This document shows positions 43,188-52,928 of a stretch of DNA of 53,689 nt, piece by piece. The DNA is from Lachnospiraceae bacterium AM48-27BH. Its GTDB lineage: Bacteria > Bacillota > Clostridia > Lachnospirales > Lachnospiraceae. A program made the translations under genes and the position numbers. How positions within the stretch are numbered: the first letter of the stretch is position 1; every line of letters starts with the position of its first letter. Where the stretch lies: the NCBI GenBank assembly GCA_003478355.1, contig QUFC01000030.1, positions 1-53,689 of the forward strand. Direction: 5' to 3'. The notes under the pieces are model-generated. The model saw only the letters and a list, made by a program, of their open reading frames with translations, did not search any database and had not been told where the DNA came from.

Positions 43188-45205
43188 ATGAACCACTCTA
43201 ATGAATTATCAAACGTGGAAAAAATCAAACAACTGGTGGACTATCTGAATTTACAGCGTAACGCTTATTATAATGAGAACAGTCCGAATATCAGTGATGC
43301 GGAATATGACCGAATCTTCGATGAATTAGTGGAATTAGAAAAGCAGACAGGCTTTGTCTTATCCAATTCACCGACACAAACCGTAGGTTATACTCCCATC
43401 AGTGAACTTCCCAAAGTAAAGCATCCGGTCCCTTTGCTCTCTTTAGATAAGACAAAGCAGGTACAGGACTTGATAAGTTTTGCCGGTAAGCAGCCAGTTC
43501 TGTTTATGCTGAAGTTGGACGGATTAACGACTAAATTAGTCTACGAAAATGGAACACTTGTAGAGGCTTCCACGCGTGGAGATGGGGAGATCGGAGAAAT
43601 TATCACCCACAACATACCTGCATACGTGGATGTTCCTCTTTCAATCCCTTATCAGGAAAGACTGGTAATTGTAGGCGAATCCTTTATTCCTACCAATGAC
43701 TTTGAACGTTTAAAAGAAACATTGCGGGATGGAAAAGGAGAACCTTATAAAAACGGACGTAACCTGGCCGCCGGCTCTGTACGAAGTCTTGATCCGGCAA
43801 ATTGTGCGGGGCGCTGCCTGCACTTTATGCCATTTAATGTCCTAGAAGGTCTAGACGATTCTTCCTTTCCATTTCCAGACAGCAGAGCTATGAAGGTTTC
43901 CAGTCTATTTGACTATGGCTTTCAGCCTTGTCCTTATATTGCTACTGACCAGCCCTTGAACACGGCTCTTATAAATCAGTATATTGAAAAACTGACTGCA
44001 CTAGCAGATAACAAACATCTGCCTATTGACGGAATTGTAATGATTTTCGACAGTCTGGACTATTCCCAAAAATGCGGGCGTACCGGACATCATTATAAAG
44101 ATGGACTGGCTTTTAAGTTTGAAGATGAAACTTACGAAACCACTCTTCGCAATATAGAATGGACACCCACCCGTTTCGGAGAAATTGCACCTGTGGGAGT
44201 TTTTGACTCTGTGGAAATTGACGGATGCTCTGTTTCCAGAGCAACCCTTCACAATCTGACCTTTATCAAAGAATTAGAATTGGTGCCAGGTTGTAGAATT
44301 TCTGTATCAAAACGTAATATGATCATTCCTCATATTGAAGAAAATCTGGAACGTGGTCATTACGTAGATGCAGTTCCCCCAGTATGTCCATGCTGTGTTC
44401 TCAGACTCGTATCTATCAAAGAAAAGGAAATGATGGACGTCTCATTGAAACAGTGCATTGTGACAATCCCAACTGTGATAGCCAGATCCGAAAACGCTTT
44501 ACACATTTCGTTGGAAAAAAAGCAATGAACATCGAGGGACTCTCCGAAACTACCTTGGAAAAATTCCTGACTTTGGGTTATCTCCAGACATTTCCGGATA
44601 TTTACCATCTAAATGAACATCAGGAAGAAATCTTACAGTTGGAAGGTTTCGGTAAAAAATCCTTTGAAAGATTATGGAATTCCATTACTTCCAGCCGGAA
44701 TACTACCTTTGTCCGATTCCTGGTTTCCATGGATATTCCTATGGTCGGACGAACCAAGAGCAGGATTTTGGATACAGTATTCCACGGCAGTCTGCAGGAA
44801 TTTTTTGACGCTGCCTCTGGTGAGTATGATTTCACCCAGTTAGATGACTTTGGTGATACTCTGAATCAGAATATCCATGACTGGTTCTCTGATGAAAACA
44901 ATCTAATTCTCTGGCACGAACTCCAAAAAGAACTTATATTTGAAGAAAGAAAGGAAATGAACACTATGATGAAAGAAAATGTATTTACAGGATGTACTAT
45001 AGTTGCAACAGGAAAACTTGCTCATTTTACAAGGGATGAAATCAACTCCAAGATCATTGAACTTGGAGCAAAAGCCGGCAGTTCTGTCACAAAAAAAACA
45101 AATTATCTGATTTGTGGGGAAAAAGCCGGAAGTAAATTAACAAAAGCTCAGGCTCTCGGTATTAAAATATTGTCTGAAGATGAGTTTCTTGAGATGATTG
45201 CGTAA
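43188..45205 (+). pseudogene. ligA: NAD-dependent DNA ligase LigA, one frameshift
   Basis: The first frame (to about 44397) has the adenylation motif KLDG with Lys109 in MLKLDGLTTKL and the EASTRGDG motif. The second carries the zinc finger, helix-hairpin-helix region (IEGLSETTLEKFLTLG) and a C-terminal BRCT domain (VFTGCTIVATGKLAHFTRDE). One more G in TGTGTTC at 44395-44399 restores CPCCGSQTRIYQRKG and an intact Cys4 zinc site, giving about 672 residues; the span is one base short of a multiple of three. Start ATG 43188 follows AAAGGAG. It would seal nicks after conjugative replication. A second LigA on a mobile element is uncommon. Confidence 0.9.
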
Positions 45206-45215
45206 GGAGAAATCT

Positions 45216-45632
45216 ATGAGTATCATTACATCTGTTTTTCATATCTATGGGTTTCTTATTACAGAAGAGGCTGCTAATCTTATTCTTCGATATACAAAAG
45301 AAGTTTTTCCTGATTTATACAAAGAGTTTTCTGATGCAGAATCACTCTTTGCCTTTCAGGAATATCTTTGTGAGAAACATGATGGCTACCGTTATGGCAA
45401 TGCCGAGTCTATGACAGTATGGCGGATCAAGGATCAGGAAAAGCTGGACTTAAATCCAGGAGAAGAATTTTATATCGTCGAACTTAAAAATTCTTCCCAA
45501 TTATTTTCACAGGCGTATTCTTCTTATACAGAAGTTATCCAAGAAATTCAAGAAACGTTTGGTGAATTACTTCCTCCCAATTTTCCGTTAGATGATTTTC
45601 TTGTGGAAATCATGGGCGAAGTATGGGGATAG
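45216..45632 (+). CDS. Hypothetical protein downstream of ligA
   Basis: A 138-residue acidic protein without recognised motifs. ATG 45216 follows AAGGAG and is 10 bases after the ligase stop, so it belongs to that operon. No function proposed. Confidence 0.6.
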   Translation: MSIITSVFHIYGFLITEEAANLILRYTKEVFPDLYKEFSDAESLFAFQEYLCEKHDGYRYGNAESMTVWRIKDQEKLDLNPGEEFYIVELKNSSQLFSQAYSSYTEVIQEIQETFGELLPPNFPLDDFLVEIMGEVWG

Positions 45633-45697
45633 TGAAATGTGGTGAATGCCCCATTTCAAACATCTTTTGCGACTTATTATTTATAATTATTTTACCG

Positions 45698-45726
45698 TTG
45701 GAAAGCACCTTCTTTTTTGATATAAT
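45698..45726 (+). promoter_or_regulatory. Promoter of the DUF3990 module
   Basis: TTGGAA (45698-45703), a 17-base spacer and a perfect TATAAT (45721-45726), 25 bases before the start codon. It lets this pair be expressed apart from ligA, as expected for an accessory toxin-type module. Confidence 0.75.
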
Positions 45727-45751
45727 GAAAGCAAATGGAGGGATAACGTAT

Positions 45752-46438
45752 ATGAGTATTCAATCAGATATAGAGATGCTATCAATTGAAGCACTGGAAT
45801 ATTATGCTAAAAAGCACCAACTATCGGAAGACGATGCCTTTAATATTTTCTACAAACATCAAGTATTTGAAAAAATACTGGTACAACACGAAACGTTGCA
45901 CCAATTAGATATTCATGATACTTTTCAATACGTAGAAGATATTATAGAAGAAGATACGCCCACGCTTGTTCTTTTCCATGGCTCCAATATTGCATTTGAT
46001 AAAATCGATTTGAACAAATCACATAACCGTCGTGATTTTGGTCGTGGATTTTATTGCACAGTTCTCGAACAGCAGGCAAATGAATGGGCGAACCGCCTGT
46101 ACTTGCGTACTCATACTGGCGGCAAATATGTGTATCGGTATATCTTCCAACAATCCGAGGAACTAAAAATCAAACATTTTGCCACCTTGGACAAGGAATG
46201 GTTGGAGTTTGTCAAACTCAACCGTACTGTCGGCGATATCCAGCATCACTATGATGTTGTAATTGGACCTGTTGCGGATGATAATACCATGGAAACTGTA
46301 CAACTTTATTTGTCCGATATCTTGAGCGTGGATGAAGCGGTTACAAGGCTTCGGTATAATAAGGTTAATAATCAGGTTTCCTTTCACACCCCACTTGCTC
46401 TTGAACATCTGATATTGGAATCTCGAAAGGATGTGTAA
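45752..46438 (+). CDS. DUF3791-DUF3990 fusion, ADP-ribosyltransferase-like protein
   Basis: A 228-residue protein. Residues 1-66 match the helical DUF3791 pattern (KHQVFEKILVQHETLHQ, YVEDIIEE). From about 70 the DUF3990 part begins with LVLFHGSN (His76), then KSHNRRDFGRGFYCT (Tyr101) and ends with NQVSFHTPLALEHL. His and Tyr at these places are typical of ADP-ribosyltransferase folds of the H-Y type, and DUF3990 is, as far as I know, placed in that clan. Such proteins can act as toxins or defence effectors. The start at 45752 follows GGAGGG and has its own promoter. A small partner gene follows after three bases and a NADAR gene comes next. Confidence 0.8.
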   Translation: MSIQSDIEMLSIEALEYYAKKHQLSEDDAFNIFYKHQVFEKILVQHETLHQLDIHDTFQYVEDIIEEDTPTLVLFHGSNIAFDKIDLNKSHNRRDFGRGFYCTVLEQQANEWANRLYLRTHTGGKYVYRYIFQQSEELKIKHFATLDKEWLEFVKLNRTVGDIQHHYDVVIGPVADDNTMETVQLYLSDILSVDEAVTRLRYNKVNNQVSFHTPLALEHLILESRKDV

Positions 46439-46441
46439 AAC

Positions 46442-46687
46442 ATGGAAGGTAAATATTTTTTTAACGGGAAAGATATTTCAATGAATCTGTATATTCAGAT
46501 CCGGGATGTTGTCGATATTATTATGGAAAAGAGCCATCTTTCCTTTCCGGATGCCATGGGCAAATTTTATCACTCAAAAACTTACAAAGCCCTGCAAAAT
46601 ACAGAAAATACTCTTTGGGCGGAATCTGCTGGCTATATTGCAGACCGCTATTACGAAGAACAAGAAGAAGCACAAATAAGCAAATGA
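46442..46687 (+). CDS. Small partner of the DUF3990 protein (antitoxin candidate)
   Basis: An 81-residue protein with a helical body (IQIRDVVDIIMEKSHLSFPDAMGKFYHS) and a C-terminal ADRYYEEQEEA. Short proteins of this style regularly stand beside DUF3990 genes. It starts three bases after the upstream stop, and a terminator follows. Antitoxin or substrate-adapter roles are inferred from the arrangement. Confidence 0.65.
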   Translation: MEGKYFFNGKDISMNLYIQIRDVVDIIMEKSHLSFPDAMGKFYHSKTYKALQNTENTLWAESAGYIADRYYEEQEEAQISK

Positions 46688-46709
46688 CAAACGAAAAAAT
46701 ATGTTTAAG

Positions 46710-46742
46710 AAGGAACTGCTTGCCATAAGCGGTTCCTTTTTT
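46710..46742 (+). terminator. Intrinsic terminator after the DUF3990 pair
   Basis: A 12-bp stem with one wobble (46710-46721 with 46727-46738) and a six-T run. Confidence 0.9.
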
Positions 46743-46763
46743 GTATAAGAAAGAAGGGATTAC

Positions 46764-47225
46764 ATGTTTATTAATACCTATTCGAATCATTACCAGCAAA
46801 CAATTGACCACTTTCATGGAGCATACGCTTTTCTTAGTAACTTCTATCCTTCCCGGATATATTACCGGGGCTACTGGTATGCAAATAATGAGGCTGCTTT
46901 CCAGGCACAAAAGACCCTTTCACCTAAAGAACAGCTTCAATTTACCAAATTAAGGAATCCAAAAGATGCCAAAAAACTGGGAAGAGAAGTACAGCTCCGT
47001 TCAGACTGGGAACGTGTAAAGCTTATGTACATGTATGAAATTTGTATGTGCAAATTCATGCAGAATCCTACCCTATGTAAAGCATTACTTGCTACTGGGA
47101 ATTGTCACCTTGTTGAAGGAAACAACTGGGGAGATTATTTTTGGGGTTCTGTAAATGGTCATGGCGAAAATCATTTAGGTGAAATTCTTATGGACATACG
47201 TGCAAAGCTTCAATTTGAACGTTAA
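46764..47225 (+). CDS. NADAR-domain protein (YbiA-like)
   Basis: A 153-residue protein covering the whole NADAR domain: FHGAYAFLSNFYPSRIYYRG, WYANNEAAFQAQKTL, the AKKLGREVQLRSDWERVKLMYMY segment and EGNNWGDYFWG. NADAR proteins bind ADP-ribose-like ligands. Some hydrolyse N-glycosidic bonds, and some are known to remove ADP-ribose from guanine and protect against DarT1-type toxins. Its position directly after an ADP-ribosyltransferase-like gene invites that role here. The start is GTG-free ATG 46764 after AAGAAAGAAGGG. Confidence 0.9.
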   Translation: MFINTYSNHYQQTIDHFHGAYAFLSNFYPSRIYYRGYWYANNEAAFQAQKTLSPKEQLQFTKLRNPKDAKKLGREVQLRSDWERVKLMYMYEICMCKFMQNPTLCKALLATGNCHLVEGNNWGDYFWGSVNGHGENHLGEILMDIRAKLQFER

Positions 47226-47272
47226 AATAATCATTTACCCATTTTGCACTGTATGAACTGCAAATATTTTGC

Positions 47273-47278
47273 TATAAT
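47273..47278 (+). promoter_or_regulatory. -10 box before the DUF4143 ATPase gene
   Basis: A perfect TATAAT 33 bases before the start. No good -35 lies at normal spacing (TTGCAC is 23 bases away), so an activator or an extended element may be needed. The 86-base gap holds nothing else. Confidence 0.45.
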
Positions 47279-47311
47279 GAAAGATAGATTTTAAAGAAAG
47301 GATTTGTGCTT

Positions 47312-48670
47312 ATGTATCTGAAGCGTTTTGTCTATGACCGCCTTCTGGATTGGAAAAATGAAGGAGGGCATAGTACCCTGGAAGTCGGCGGAGCCCGTCA
47401 GGTTGGAAAAACCTACCTGATACAAAAATTCGCTGACGAAAACTACAAACACAAAATTTATATTAACCTGTTTGAATTAAGCGGCAGACAGTTTATGGAA
47501 TGTTATAAACAGGCAACAGCTTGGACACCCGGAACAAAACGGCAGGAGCATCCTCTCCATGATGCCTTCCAGTTGTATGAACCGGACTTTATTGATTCTG
47601 AAGATACCGTCATTATTATTGACGAAATCCAGGAATCTTCCGAGATTTATAACCGTATCCGGGAGTTTACTCGTCATTTTAAAGCCCATTTTATCATCAC
47701 AGGAAGCTATCTTGGGCGGATTTATGATCCAGAATTTCGTTATTCCAGCGGAGATGTCACAAAGCTTACTATCTACACACTTTCTTTTGAGGAATTTTTG
47801 ATGGCCTATGACCAAATCCTGTATGAAGATTATAAAAAAATACCTTTTGTTCCTTCTAGGTCAGAGGTCTATGATCGCTTAAAGGAAACCTATGAGCTGT
47901 ACTGCCAGATTGGTGGCTATCCCAAAGTGGTCGAAAACTATCTGGAGAACCGGAACATCGTAAAAGCTCAAGGCGAACTCGTAAAAATCATTGATACCTT
48001 CACCAATGAATCCATTCGCTATTTTACGGATATTTTGGATACCAAAGTGTTTACCCATATTTTCTTTTCCATCTGCCGTATTTTAAATCGTGAAAAGAAA
48101 GGATTTTCAGAAGACAGCATTAGCGAAGAATTGCAAAAACTGGTAACCAAAGACTACTCCAGCAATATTTCAAAGGCTACCTGCAACCGTGCTATTAGCT
48201 GGCTGTACTTTTCCGGAATCATTGGATTCTGTGCAAAAATAACAGAAATGGATATTCTGGATTTTAAGTCCGCAAGCCGCTGCTATTTCATGGATATGGG
48301 ACTGGCAAACTATTATCTGACACGTACCGGAACCGATTCCCGTGTACTTGCAGGCACATTAAATGAAAATTATGTCTATATCAATCTGAAGAAACGCCAG
48401 GATTTTCCACAGGAAATTTCCTTTGAAACCCCTGCTTTTGCTACTTACCGTGGCGGAGAAATTGATTTTGTGGCACAAAGCCTATCTTCTTCCACCCGAT
48501 ATTTGATAGAAGTCAAAGCTGGAAAAGGTACTGCTTCCACTGCCCAGAAAGCCCTGGCACAAGGAAAAGCAGATAAGCTTCTTTATTTAAAAGGAGCAAC
48601 CAAAGGTGGTATAGACGGTAAAACAGAAACACTGCCTATTTATTTACTGGAACAATACAAATTTAATTAA
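47312..48670 (+). CDS. AAA_14/DUF4143 ATPase
   Basis: A 452-residue protein of the large ATPase family with an N-terminal AAA_14 domain and a C-terminal DUF4143 nuclease-like domain. Walker A is VGGARQVGKTYLI and Walker B is TVIIIDEIQESS. The C-terminal DUF4143 part has GGEIDFVAQ and LIEVKAGKG, matching the PD-(D/E)xK-like pattern (Asp, then Glu-x-Lys). ATG 47312 follows AAAGGA. It has its own promoter and terminator. The biological role of the family is not settled; cargo or defence is possible. Confidence 0.88.
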   Translation: MYLKRFVYDRLLDWKNEGGHSTLEVGGARQVGKTYLIQKFADENYKHKIYINLFELSGRQFMECYKQATAWTPGTKRQEHPLHDAFQLYEPDFIDSEDTVIIIDEIQESSEIYNRIREFTRHFKAHFIITGSYLGRIYDPEFRYSSGDVTKLTIYTLSFEEFLMAYDQILYEDYKKIPFVPSRSEVYDRLKETYELYCQIGGYPKVVENYLENRNIVKAQGELVKIIDTFTNESIRYFTDILDTKVFTHIFFSICRILNREKKGFSEDSISEELQKLVTKDYSSNISKATCNRAISWLYFSGIIGFCAKITEMDILDFKSASRCYFMDMGLANYYLTRTGTDSRVLAGTLNENYVYINLKKRQDFPQEISFETPAFATYRGGEIDFVAQSLSSSTRYLIEVKAGKGTASTAQKALAQGKADKLLYLKGATKGGIDGKTETLPIYLLEQYKFN

Positions 48671-48683
48671 GTTTATGTTTACG

Positions 48684-48715
48684 AAGAGACTACTTTCCAA
48701 GTGGTCTCTTTTTTA
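48684..48715 (+). terminator. Intrinsic terminator after the DUF4143 ATPase
   Basis: A 12-bp stem with one wobble (48684-48695 with 48699-48710), a three-base loop and a T-run. Confidence 0.9.
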
Positions 48716-48732
48716 TTTAGGAGGACAATAAT

Positions 48733-49464
48733 ATGAATTCAATAAAAGAATTAAAAGAACAATTAGGATATGAAGAAATCGGTCTCGATGATATATTTGT
48801 ATTTCATTGTACTCAATGCGGAAAATGTTGCATCCACCGGGAGGATATTCTCTTGTCCCCGAAAGATTTATTTCATATAGCGAAGAAATTAAAAATCACA
48901 CCAGAAGTTGCCTTGGCACAATATTGTGAAACTTATCTTGGACGTAATTCTCATATCCCTGTAGTACGCCTAAAACCACAAGGAAGTGTCAAACGCTGCC
49001 CGTTATTAAAAAATCAAAAATGTTTGGTACACGATGTAAAACCCGCAGTCTGTGCTATGTTTCCGATTGGCCGGTACCTTGCCCTTCCCTCCGATGGTAT
49101 TTTTCCGGAAAATCCGGAAGAATTGTCTGTTGGATACGTCTTTAATGATCCGGAGTGTGGAGATAGATCAGAAACACATACCGTTCGGGAATGGTTTCAT
49201 AAATTTAACATTCCACTAAAAGATGACTATTTCTTTGCATGGACGAAAACGAAAGCAACACTTAGCAAACATCTACGCTTTCTAGAAGGACGTCTATCTG
49301 AAAAGACCATGGTTTCAATATGGAATGCTACATTGATAACTCTGTACCTAAACTATGAGGTTACAGAAGATTTTCAAACACAATTTCAGAAAAACTCAGA
49401 TATGCTCCTATCCTTAATTGAAAAACTGAGAACTGCTGACGCTCCTATGCCTAAGAAAATATAA
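48733..49464 (+). CDS. YkgJ-type Cys-cluster protein
   Basis: A 243-residue protein with CTQCGKCC near 25-33 and CPLL..KCLVHDVKPAVCAMFP near 96-117. This is the eight-Cys pattern of the YkgJ family (CxxCxxCC), thought to bind zinc or an Fe-S cluster. A C-terminal helical part follows. ATG 48733 follows AGGAGG. It is the last backbone gene on the plus strand before the third AT-rich block. Function unknown. Confidence 0.85.
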   Translation: MNSIKELKEQLGYEEIGLDDIFVFHCTQCGKCCIHREDILLSPKDLFHIAKKLKITPEVALAQYCETYLGRNSHIPVVRLKPQGSVKRCPLLKNQKCLVHDVKPAVCAMFPIGRYLALPSDGIFPENPEELSVGYVFNDPECGDRSETHTVREWFHKFNIPLKDDYFFAWTKTKATLSKHLRFLEGRLSEKTMVSIWNATLITLYLNYEVTEDFQTQFQKNSDMLLSLIEKLRTADAPMPKKI

Positions 49465-49481
49465 ACATATAGAAATACTTC

Positions 49482-49508
49482 GAGCCGTCCAAATTTGACG
49501 GCTCTTTT
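49482..49508 (+). terminator. Intrinsic terminator at the right end of the backbone
   Basis: An eight-bp GC-rich stem (49482-49489 with 49497-49504), seven-base loop and TTTTC. The remaining sequence to 49628 shows nothing else. Confidence 0.85.
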
Positions 49509-49628
49509 CATGTCATTATGACACTCTTTACATTTCTACTGTTTCTTCATACAACAATTTATTCAACACATATTTTCGACCAGCTTATTGTAGCATTTTC
49601 TTGAAGCTCAAATTCATATTTTCGTATA

Positions 49629-52226
49629 TCACCTTTCTTTCTTAATTCTTTCAATTAAGCTATTTCTTTCCATTTTATGTAAGAATATATTAGGGATTAT
49701 CACACACAAAAAAGACATAATACATATAATACATAAAAGTCCTTCAAATGGATATTGAAAAACAAAATATTCTATGTTTTGTTTTAAAATATAAACTACT
49801 ATTCCCATAACTATACTTCCTATAATCAATAATAGCCCAAGAACACCTCCTACGTATATTATCCCCTCATATATAAGCATTTTCCTAAGCATACCTTGTG
49901 TCATGCCGATACTCCGCATAATGGAAAACTCACGCTGCCTAATAATTATATTTGTAGATGTAGTACTGAAATAATTTAGCAGTCCCATAAATATTAAAAT
50001 GCCACTAATAGTATACATGATTATCTGACTTGTTCTAATATACAAAGACTGTTTTGCAATTTCATCACTATTACACTTTATCACATACAAAAGTTGATTT
50101 TCGTTGCCTGTAGTAGATTGAAACTTGAGATTTGCCTCTTGAACCCATGCTTTTAATTTCTGTTTACAAATAGCCTCTTTATTTGCTTTTACATTAATCT
50201 GTACTTCCAAGTTTCTAACTGTTAAAACATCCTTTAATTTGCTGAAAGTTTTATCTGAAACAATCAGATAAACTTTATCATTTCCTCTCCATGATAAATC
50301 CAAAGTTGGACAATCTGACTGTGAAATGTTTATATATCCACAATTTCTAAGTTTAACTGCGGACATTTCCTGCATTGCTGTTCCAACGGGCACCAAATCA
50401 TACAGTTCTATTATTTTTCCAATACATTCCGTTTCTATATCTTCGTATGTTTGTGGTATTAAATTTTCATGTAATATTAACACGCCACCTTTCTCGTTAA
50501 ATGTTTTTTGATCAACTGGTATATTATTCTCCTCTACATATTTCACTAACTTTTTCATACTTTTATCGTCTAATGTTTGCATTACAGGTAATGAATCATG
50601 CTCTACAATTTTTAAGCTATCTGTTTCTGCTGCATTTTTTATAATAGGCAGAAAACCTTGTACTATTTTCAGATTCTCAGTATAAGAAGTAAGCGTATTT
50701 TTGATATCCACGATATTATCATCTGTTATTAATTCCACCTCATCTTTTCCATTTTCCACTAAATACGTTACAGTATCCATTGGCACTTCAATAGTAAAAT
50801 CTGGATTCTTCTGTAATCTATTCATTTGATTTGTCCCCTTGGTGACCACAATCCCTAATAGCCCTATTTCACAACCAAATGCCAAAAATATTATAATGAA
50901 CATAAATTTTTTCTTATAACGTAATATGTTACGAAAAGCCATTCCAAAAATAATTCCAGTTCTTTTTATAATGAACATTTTCCCAAACTGATAATCTGAT
51001 TGTTGTTCTCCCACTACTTCCTCATATTTTGCAGCCTCTATAGGAGTAATCATAGTCAATTTATATACTGCCAAAAGAGTTGCCCCAAATAGAGTTATAG
51101 CAACTAAAACAAGGACCACGATATATGCACTTAAATTAAATAATTTTAATTGACTATTTGCTTTATACTCCCCTAAATAAAGATTTTTAACCACATTGTT
51201 TAAAACACAATATTGTAGAACTATGCTGATTATTACACCACATAAGCAACTTTTCAAATAAATATCCCCTATTTGCATACATACTAATTTTTTTATCTGT
51301 CTATTAGTTGCACCTATTGTACGCAATAATCCATACTGTTTAATATCACTTCCCAGTGATATATATACAACATTATAAATCACTAAAAACAAACAAAAAA
51401 ACACAGCCAAGACAAACATATACGCAAGCAAATAATTTCCAACCGTCCCTTCAATTGCTCTGTATTCTGCAGAATCATAGCTTATAATTCTTTGCTTATC
51501 ATTGAGATTAATATCATTTTTTAATCTATTCTCTACTTGTCTTCCGCTTAGTCCCCAATCTTTTACATCAACCCATAATCGACATGGATATTGTGAAATA
51601 CCAGCCTGTTTTATTCTATTCTTGCAAATATATGCGATTGAACTATCGGATAATTCATTATTATAACTATCATAATATCCAGATAAAACAAATTCTTGTT
51701 TACCTGTCATTTTTGTCGTGAAAATATCATTCCAATAAAAGTCTAACGTAATCTTCATTCCTATTTTGGGACTGCTAATCCCCAAATAGTCCAAAGTTTT
51801 TTTTGACATCATTATTTCATCAGTTTGTTCCGGATAATTGCCATAGAAATGTACAAAAGTAGGCTTTACCATATCTTCGTAAGCTGTTTCATCTAAAACA
51901 ACACATTTGCTATATGAATACCTACCATTCATCAACCTTCCGCTCTCTTTTTCCTCTCCTACACTATTCACATAGGAAAGATCTTGTAGCTGTCGTTTTA
52001 TTGTATCTGTTCCTTCTTCAATAAATGTTGAAATTGTTTTTCCATCTTGATATTGATTTTTCAACTTATCCGCTTGAAATTTTCCATGTATTAAAGAAAT
52101 GATAACTAATGATACTACTACAACGCTCACTACGATACATTGTAAAATAATATTTCTTTCCCTGTTTTTTTTCTTATAAGCTCTTATCAGAGTATTTAGA
52201 GATTTTCTTACTCTACCATTATTCAT
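49629..52226 (-). CDS. FtsX/MacB-type ABC transporter permease
   Basis: An 865-residue permease with an N-terminal helix (about 26-46), a large extracellular domain, three helices (about 270-400), a second extracellular domain and three C-terminal helices. The FtsX signature appears twice: YGLLRTIGATNRQIKKLV and FSIMRSIGMTQGMLRKML. This two-FtsX layout is that of BceB/MacB-like transporters for antimicrobial peptides or lipoproteins. No matching ATPase is in the window; it may lie further on. It is the last gene of a minus-strand block with a thioredoxin-like gene and an ABC exporter. Confidence 0.88.
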   Translation of the reverse strand: MNNGRVRKSLNTLIRAYKKKNRERNIILQCIVVSVVVVSLVIISLIHGKFQADKLKNQYQDGKTISTFIEEGTDTIKRQLQDLSYVNSVGEEKESGRLMNGRYSYSKCVVLDETAYEDMVKPTFVHFYGNYPEQTDEIMMSKKTLDYLGISSPKIGMKITLDFYWNDIFTTKMTGKQEFVLSGYYDSYNNELSDSSIAYICKNRIKQAGISQYPCRLWVDVKDWGLSGRQVENRLKNDINLNDKQRIISYDSAEYRAIEGTVGNYLLAYMFVLAVFFCLFLVIYNVVYISLGSDIKQYGLLRTIGATNRQIKKLVCMQIGDIYLKSCLCGVIISIVLQYCVLNNVVKNLYLGEYKANSQLKLFNLSAYIVVLVLVAITLFGATLLAVYKLTMITPIEAAKYEEVVGEQQSDYQFGKMFIIKRTGIIFGMAFRNILRYKKKFMFIIIFLAFGCEIGLLGIVVTKGTNQMNRLQKNPDFTIEVPMDTVTYLVENGKDEVELITDDNIVDIKNTLTSYTENLKIVQGFLPIIKNAAETDSLKIVEHDSLPVMQTLDDKSMKKLVKYVEENNIPVDQKTFNEKGGVLILHENLIPQTYEDIETECIGKIIELYDLVPVGTAMQEMSAVKLRNCGYINISQSDCPTLDLSWRGNDKVYLIVSDKTFSKLKDVLTVRNLEVQINVKANKEAICKQKLKAWVQEANLKFQSTTGNENQLLYVIKCNSDEIAKQSLYIRTSQIIMYTISGILIFMGLLNYFSTTSTNIIIRQREFSIMRSIGMTQGMLRKMLIYEGIIYVGGVLGLLLIIGSIVMGIVVYILKQNIEYFVFQYPFEGLLCIICIMSFLCVIIPNIFLHKMERNSLIERIKKER

Positions 52227-52268
52227 TAGTAACCTCTCCTTTATTGCATATCTTTATAACTTATAAAA

Positions 52269-52928
52269 TCAGTCAAGATTCCAATATTTATCTAGTGGTT
52301 GAGTATCGCTTTCCAAAAAGTCTATAATTTCTTTATCATCAAAATAAAAGTTTATCACTTTATGATTTTCAAACTCTACCAACGTAGGTACTCCCCCCAG
52401 CACAAATTTCTTTTCGGATAACTCCTCTTTTTTTATATTTGGATGAGTAGAAATAGCATACACTTTACCAGCTTCTTTTCCCTCATGTAGTGCTGCATAA
52501 TTCTCATTTGCCCAAATGATTTTATAGTGGATTGGAGGATATTTTTCTTTTATCAAATTCTCATCTAATCCATCGTAAAATACAATTTTTCCGGTACTGT
52601 CTTTTTCTCCAATTTCGACATCGTATTTCTTTTCATGGGAATCCCAATCATAATTCCTAGTTCCTTTACATGCTTCTGCATCAATCTCATAAACCGCATT
52701 CTCTTTTTTAAATTGTTTTATATCATCCTCTATATTATCGCAATATGGACACTCTTTTCTATTGAAATATACATAAAAATGTCCTTCCTTTTCAAACAAG
52801 TCTTCTATAGAAGTAGAATATGCTATAGTTTCTTCTTTTACTTTTGGAAATAAAATGATTGCAGCTCCCACGCATATTATGAAAAATATACTGCACGCTA
52901 TAGAAATTATAATATTTTTCTTTTTCAT
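52269..52928 (-). CDS. Membrane-anchored thioredoxin-like protein (bacteriocin accessory type)
   Basis: A 219-residue protein with an N-terminal membrane anchor (6-30) and an extracytoplasmic thioredoxin fold. The active site is ECPYCDNIEDDI (CPYC), and the cis-Pro loop is GGVPTLVEF. Such proteins accompany bacteriocin exporters (PedC/BrcD type), where they form or shuffle disulfides. The start at 52928 is directly upstream-coupled to the ABC gene (adjacent to its stop). A disulfide-containing exported peptide is expected nearby, but none is in the window. Confidence 0.83.
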   Translation of the reverse strand: MKKKNIIISIACSIFFIICVGAAIILFPKVKEETIAYSTSIEDLFEKEGHFYVYFNRKECPYCDNIEDDIKQFKKENAVYEIDAEACKGTRNYDWDSHEKKYDVEIGEKDSTGKIVFYDGLDENLIKEKYPPIHYKIIWANENYAALHEGKEAGKVYAISTHPNIKKEELSEKKFVLGGVPTLVEFENHKVINFYFDDKEIIDFLESDTQPLDKYWNLD

